From contig NZ_JAUDRJ010000003.1 in NCBI RefSeq assembly GCF_030382115.1, positions 4,266,639 through 4,303,676 of the forward strand: a stretch of DNA of 37,038 bases. Reading direction: 5' to 3'. The notes under the pieces are model-generated. The model saw only the letters and a program-made list of their open reading frames with translations, ran no database searches and was not told the origin of the DNA. This stretch comes from Nostoc sp. GT001 (lineage in GTDB: Bacteria; Cyanobacteriota; Cyanobacteriia; Cyanobacteriales; Nostocaceae). Every line of letters starts with the position of its first letter. The stretch's first letter is position 1. Below are positions 32,743 through 37,038 of this stretch, one piece after another. The position numbers and the translations under genes were made by a program.

Positions 32743-32844
32743 AAATAAGCCTACCTAAGCTGAGAGATTAACAAATTTGGTGCGCATACAACTACAGGAT
32801 TCCCGTAAAAATCAGCAAAGTAACATCTGAACCTCTCTCCTACA

Positions 32845-33021
32845 AGGCTACAGTGTACACACATCTTTGTATAAAACTAAAATCGAATCGTTGAAGATCC
32901 CCCTAAATCCCCCTTAAAAAGGGGGACTTTGACTCTGGTTCCCCCCTTTTTTAAGGGGGGTTAGGGGGGATACTAAACGCTGCGAGGCAACTCTCAAAGA
33001 CTTGTGTTTACACCGTAGCCT
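32845..33021. repeat. Nested inverted repeats
   Basis: An outer arm AGGCTACAGTGTACACACA at 32845 pairs imperfectly with 32995-33021. Inside it, GATCCCCCTAAATCCCCCTT (32896) pairs with the GGGG..TTAGGGGGGAT end at 32971, and CCCCCTTTTTTAAGGGGGG forms its own hairpin. It looks like one repeat inserted into another. With the element at 33165-33267, it fills the gap 32743-33305. Confidence 0.65.
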
Positions 33022-33164
33022 ACAAGGAGGAGTCACTGCGTTGGGCGGGTTTCCCGACTTGAAGCACGTGGCGTTAGAGGCTTTGAATCTTACTCCCCTT
33101 CTTCTCCTACCAGGAGAGGGTTAGAGAGGTAGAGAACAGATTAGGGCGATTTTCCAGAGCAAAA

Positions 33165-33267
33165 TATAGCAATCCTATTTGATTTGTGAAAATCGTTAGG
33201 CTCAGATCCTTGACTTCTCCAAGAAGTCGGGGATCTTGTTGTTCACGAATGATTTAGGATTGCTATA
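33165..33267. mobile_element. 103-bp MITE-like element
   Basis: TATAGCAATCCTATTTGATT (33165) is inverted at the right end (to 33267) over about 26 bp with few mismatches. The centre has a hairpin (GACTTCT-CCA-AGAAGTC within GATCC...GGGATC). It ends 38 bp past the metH stop, so the hairpin could also terminate metH. Confidence 0.7.
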
Positions 33268-33305
33268 TCACTAACACCAAGCGTATTACTTTAACGAGTA
33301 AGATT

Positions 33306-36300
33306 CTACGCGCTAAAGTATTTTGCTACTGGGTGATAGGTAATAATTGCAGTGGTAGACTGTTCTGGATAAAGTTGTTCACTTTCATCCATATACAAGT
33401 TAATCTTGTCAGTCTGCAATAACTCCAGTTGCTTGTACTGATCCTGAATATTTGGACAAGCTGGATACCCAAAACTATATCGTGAGCCACGATAGCGTTG
33501 TGCCAATATATCCCGAATATTGTCGGGTTCCTCAGCAGTAAAACCTAACTCACGACGAATTCTGGCGTGTGTCCATTCAGCTACAGCTTCCGCTACCTGC
33601 ACCGCCATGCCGTGGAAATACAGATAATCGGTGTATTGATTGGCAGCAAACAGCTTTTGGGCAAACTCTGTAGCAATTTCCCCTACAGTCACGGCTTGCA
33701 TGGGGAAGACATCAATAATTCCCGACTCCTTTGGTGCAAAGAAATCTGCGATGCACAGCCGTCTTAAAGACTTTTGTCTGGGAAACTCGAAAGTTGCAAT
33801 CTGTTGTGATTGGTTTTCTGAGTCATATATATGTAGAGAATTGCCCTCAGATTGACAAGGGAAATACCCATAAATCACCTGCGGATGCAACAGATTCTCT
33901 TCAATAATTCGCTGTTTCCAACTTTCTAAAATTGGATACACTTTCTCAGCCAAGAAAGCCTGATACTCCTCCTTAGATTGTTCCTTTGGTTTGCGGAATT
34001 GCCACTGTCCAGCAATCAAAGCTTGTAAATCCAAGTGCCAGAATATTTCCTCAATGGGAATATCGCTAGGCTGCAACAATTTCGTTCCCCAGAAAGGTGG
34101 GGTGGGACGTTCAATATCTACAGCCACAGCTTCAGAACGTCTTGTATCTACTACTTTTGGTTCAGCAGATGTTTCTTCAGCAGTTGTAGCTTTTGGTTCT
34201 TTGTGACCATTTGTCGAAACTTCAGCAGTTTCCACTTCATTCAAAAATCCCTGCAAATCTTCCCAGTTATTAGTTGCCTTTGCTGGCATTAATTTATCCA
34301 TGAAGTGCAAGTCAGAAAAGGCATCTTTGCCATAAACAACTTTACCTTTGTAGGTATTTTGGCAATCTTCATAGACAAACTTGGGAGTTAACGCCGCACC
34401 ACCTAAAATTACGGGGACACTAATTCCCTTTTCGTTGAATACCTCCAAATTCTCTTTCATGAAGGCGGTGGATTTCACCAGCAAACCACTCATGGCAATA
34501 CAATCAGGTTTGTGCTGTTCGTAAGCGTTGATGATGTTTTCTACTGGCTGCTTAATTCCCAGATTAATCACCTTGTAGCCGTTGTTGGACAAGATGATAT
34601 CCACCAAGTTTTTACCAATGTCATGGACATCGCCTTTGACTGTGGCAATGATAAAGGTTCCCTTGGCATTGTTGCCTGATTCTGATTTTTCCATGAAGGG
34701 TTCTAGAAACGCCACCGCAGCTTTCATAGTTTCCGCAGATTGCAAGACGAAGGGTAACTGCATTTGTCCAGAACCGAATAACTCCCCGACAACTTTCATG
34801 CCATCTAGCAAGAAGGTGTTGATAATTTCTAAGGGGGGATGTTCTTCTAAGGCTTTTTTCAGATGTTCTTCTAAACCAATGCGTTCGCCGTCGATGATAT
34901 GGCGTTTGAGACGTTCTGGGATGGGGAGACTTTCATCTAAGGAGCGATCGCGTTTAGTTGTTACCCCAGCAAACGCTGTGGTAAGCTCTCCCAAGGGATC
35001 GTAAACGCAAACATTACCCTCAAACTTCCGCTGATCATAAATCAACTGGCGACAAATTTCTTGATGGCGTTCGTCAATCTTCGAGAGTGGTAAAATCTTG
35101 TTAGCGCTGACAATAGCTGCATCCATTCCCGCCGTTGTCGCTTCGTGCAAAAACACCGAGTTCAGCACCATCCGCGAGGCTGGAGTCAAACCAAAGGAAA
35201 TATTGGAAACACCCAAAATCACATGACATCCAGGCAATCCTTCACGAATGCGCCGGATGGATTCAATGGTGGCTTTACCGTTTTCTCGGTCTTCTTCAAT
35301 CCCGGTGGAAATTGGTAACGCTAGGGTATCAAAGAATATTTCTGTGGGTGGTATGCCATATTCTACAGCTTGGCGGTATGCGCGTTGGGCGATCGCAAAC
35401 TTTTTCTCGGCTGTCCGCGCCATCCCATCTTCATCGATAGTACCAATGATTACACCAGCACCGTATTTCTTCGCTAACTCCAGCACTTTCAAAAAGCGCG
35501 GTTCCCCATCTTCGTAGTTGGTGGAGTTCAGCAAACACTTACCACCTACAACCTTTAAACCCGCCTCCATCTTTTCCCATTCGGTGGAGTCAAGCATTAA
35601 AGGCAGTGTGACATTATTAACAATGCGCGAAACTAATTCGTGCATATCCCGCACACCGTCACGTCCCACGTAATCGACGTTGACATCGAGGATGTGTGCG
35701 CCTTCTTTAACTTGCGCCCGCGCCATTGAAACGAGTCCGTCCCAATCTTCCGCATTTAGCAAATCGCGGCACTTCTTGGAACCACTGGCGTTGAGACGTT
35801 CGCCAACAATCAAGAAGGAATTATCTTGGTCGTAAGGCTGAGTGGTGTAAATTGATGCTGCTGCTGGTTCTAAACTAGGTTGTCTAACTTTTGGCTTCAG
35901 ACCTTTAGCAAGTTCTGCCAATTGTTGAATGTGTTCTGGACGCGTCCCACAGCAACCCCCGATCACTTGGACACCCAAATCTTCAACAAAATGCATCAGC
36001 GACATCCGTAATTCTAACGGTGTCAGGCGGTAGTGCGCTTGACCGCCGACGTTCTCAGGTAAACCCGCGTTGGGAATACAGGAAACAATGAAAGGTGAAT
36101 GTTCTGACAGATACTTGATATGTGGTTTCATCAAGTCTGGGCCAGTGGCACAGTTTAGACCGAGAATATCTATTGGGTAAGGTTCCAAAATTGTCAGCAC
36201 AGCACTGATTTCTGAACCAACCAACATTGTGCCCATGCTTTCCATTGTCACAGACACCATCAACGGTCTGCGATCGCCTTTTTTGGCAAACACTTCTTCA

Positions 36301-36833
36301 ATGGCATTCAGCGCCGCTTTAATTTGCAGCACATCTTGGCAAGTTTCCACCAGAAATAAATCGACACCACCATCCCACAGCGCCTCTGCTTGTTCAGCAA
36401 AAGTCGCCTTCATGGTGTCAAAGTCAATATGTCCCAAGGTAGGGAGTTTCGTTGTGGGGCCGATAGAACCAGCCACAAATCGGGGTTTTTCTGGCGTGGA
36501 AAATTCCGCGGCCACACGCTTCGCCAATTCTGCGGCTGTCTTGCTGAGGTAATAAGCTTGGTCTGCCAAGTCATATTCCGCCAGCACTAAGGACGTACTA
36601 CCAAAGGTATCGGTTTCAATCACATCAGCACCAGCAGCGAGAAAGTCGCGGTGAACCTTAGCGACTGCTTCGGGTTTGGTATGGACTAGGTATTCGTTGC
36701 AACCTTCATACTGTGCGCCGCCGAAGTCTTCAGCGGTGAGGTTTTGGGTTTGTAAGTTGGTTCCCATCGCCCCGTCGAATACGAGGACTGGGCTATCTGG
36801 ACTACGCAGGCGTTCAAGGAAAGAATGAGTCAT
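33306..36833 (-). CDS. metH: Cobalamin-dependent methionine synthase
   Basis: A 1175-residue, four-module enzyme transferring a methyl group from methyltetrahydrofolate to homocysteine. The homocysteine domain has zinc ligands Cys228 (LNCATG) and Cys294/Cys295 ([10 protein letters not shown]). The folate domain follows ([26 protein letters not shown]). The B12 domain has the lower axial ligand His737 (DVHDIGKNL), NLGIKQP and SGLLVKST. The reactivation domain ends with [10 protein letters not shown] and [11 protein letters not shown] Glu/Thr-rich linker (~880-920) joins the last two. No cobalamin or SAM riboswitch signature was found in the 177-bp leader; two dyads lie there. No partner gene adjoins it. 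Confidence 0.96.
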   Translation of the reverse strand: MTHSFLERLRSPDSPVLVFDGAMGTNLQTQNLTAEDFGGAQYEGCNEYLVHTKPEAVAKVHRDFLAAGADVIETDTFGSTSLVLAEYDLADQAYYLSKTAAELAKRVAAEFSTPEKPRFVAGSIGPTTKLPTLGHIDFDTMKATFAEQAEALWDGGVDLFLVETCQDVLQIKAALNAIEEVFAKKGDRRPLMVSVTMESMGTMLVGSEISAVLTILEPYPIDILGLNCATGPDLMKPHIKYLSEHSPFIVSCIPNAGLPENVGGQAHYRLTPLELRMSLMHFVEDLGVQVIGGCCGTRPEHIQQLAELAKGLKPKVRQPSLEPAAASIYTTQPYDQDNSFLIVGERLNASGSKKCRDLLNAEDWDGLVSMARAQVKEGAHILDVNVDYVGRDGVRDMHELVSRIVNNVTLPLMLDSTEWEKMEAGLKVVGGKCLLNSTNYEDGEPRFLKVLELAKKYGAGVIIGTIDEDGMARTAEKKFAIAQRAYRQAVEYGIPPTEIFFDTLALPISTGIEEDRENGKATIESIRRIREGLPGCHVILGVSNISFGLTPASRMVLNSVFLHEATTAGMDAAIVSANKILPLSKIDERHQEICRQLIYDQRKFEGNVCVYDPLGELTTAFAGVTTKRDRSLDESLPIPERLKRHIIDGERIGLEEHLKKALEEHPPLEIINTFLLDGMKVVGELFGSGQMQLPFVLQSAETMKAAVAFLEPFMEKSESGNNAKGTFIIATVKGDVHDIGKNLVDIILSNNGYKVINLGIKQPVENIINAYEQHKPDCIAMSGLLVKSTAFMKENLEVFNEKGISVPVILGGAALTPKFVYEDCQNTYKGKVVYGKDAFSDLHFMDKLMPAKATNNWEDLQGFLNEVETAEVSTNGHKEPKATTAEETSAEPKVVDTRRSEAVAVDIERPTPPFWGTKLLQPSDIPIEEIFWHLDLQALIAGQWQFRKPKEQSKEEYQAFLAEKVYPILESWKQRIIEENLLHPQVIYGYFPCQSEGNSLHIYDSENQSQQIATFEFPRQKSLRRLCIADFFAPKESGIIDVFPMQAVTVGEIATEFAQKLFAANQYTDYLYFHGMAVQVAEAVAEWTHARIRRELGFTAEEPDNIRDILAQRYRGSRYSFGYPACPNIQDQYKQLELLQTDKINLYMDESEQLYPEQSTTAIITYHPVAKYFSA

Positions 36834-36856
36834 ATTTTCCGAGAAGAATTTGGGTT

Positions 36857-36875
36857 AGTCGTATAATATTCGACT
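36857..36875. promoter_or_regulatory. 19-bp near-perfect dyad upstream of metH
   Basis: AGTCGTATAATATTCGACT pairs end to end with one mismatched pair. It starts 24 bp before the metH ATG and contains TATAAT-like boxes on both strands, so it may be an operator overlapping a promoter. A second dyad (CAGTATGTAGT 36911 / ACTATACTG 36944, one bulge) lies further upstream. Confidence 0.4.
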
Positions 36876-37010
36876 TACTTTATTATTTTCCAAAATTTTG
36901 AGAGTTTCGGCAGTATGTAGTGGAAAAGTTTTGATACTATACTGAAATTGCTAATGTATCTATAATATCACTGTAAATAATAAACTAGTTCATAAAATAG
37001 AGGTTGTTCT

Positions 37011-37038
37011 ATGGAAAGAAGGAAAATTTTAATTGCAA
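37011..37038 (+). CDS. Possible start of a divergent gene, cut by the window end
   Basis: ATG at 37011 opens MERRKILIA and remains open to the last base. An AGAGG Shine-Dalgarno at 36999-37003 has good spacing (7 nt). The 177 bp between this and metH would be a shared divergent promoter region. Only nine codons are visible, so no product can be named. Confidence 0.4.

Noticed and set aside
34582..35004. 140-codon plus-strand frame
   Set aside because: It is antisense to metH, whose domains are intact through this stretch.
36834..37010. Cobalamin or SAM riboswitch before metH
   Set aside because: No B12-box-like or SAM-motif core was visible by eye on the minus strand; only simple dyads are present.

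Overview
The window looks like chromosome from a filamentous, heterocyst-type cyanobacterium (Nostoc/Anabaena relatives). The signs are many HIP1 octamers (GCGATCGC) in and between genes, heptanucleotide tandem repeats, several families of small inverted-repeat elements in the gaps, a CcmK-type carboxysome shell gene, and DUF1822, DUF928, CHASE2 and CHAT genes, a set typical of cyanobacteria. No tRNA, rRNA or CRISPR array was seen.

Left part (1-10,800): the 3' end of a DUF2330-like gene, a small PepSY-type membrane protein and a lipoprotein. These are followed by five same-strand genes: a divergent sigma-70-like protein, a secreted TPR-CHAT protease, a DUF1822 protein, a membrane CHAT-CHASE2 protein and a secreted DUF928 protein. 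This is the best candidate for an undescribed system: two caspase-like His/Cys enzymes, an extracytoplasmic sensor domain, a periplasmic partner and a sigma-like regulator. Two copies of one MITE, each with 6-bp target duplications, sit just before the lipoprotein gene and exactly at the DUF928 stop codon.

Middle part (10,800-22,400): an M3 oligopeptidase, an unknown single-span membrane protein, an ABC half-transporter, an exported protein, a CcmK paralogue with an altered pore loop, a small heme-utilisation-fold protein, phoH, a KH-domain RNA-binding protein, rpsP and ffh. The minus-strand run ffh-rpsP-KH-phoH is housekeeping for protein targeting, ribosomes and RNA.

Accessory islet (22,400-25,420): a MITE, an integrase remnant, an AT-rich pair (secreted orphan protein plus a TPR protein carrying a modular cyanobacterial C-terminal domain) and a DsbA-like gene that has lost its 5' end.

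Right part (25,420-37,038): a 1067-residue histidine kinase with four GAF domains, the first three keeping a Cys-His pair at the bilin-attachment position of cyanobacteriochromes; then rpmB, htpG, a SAM methyltransferase and metH. The gaps hold three more palindromic element families. A divergent gene appears to start at the last bases. All calls come from reading the sequence by eye; family names rest on motif recognition and no search was run.
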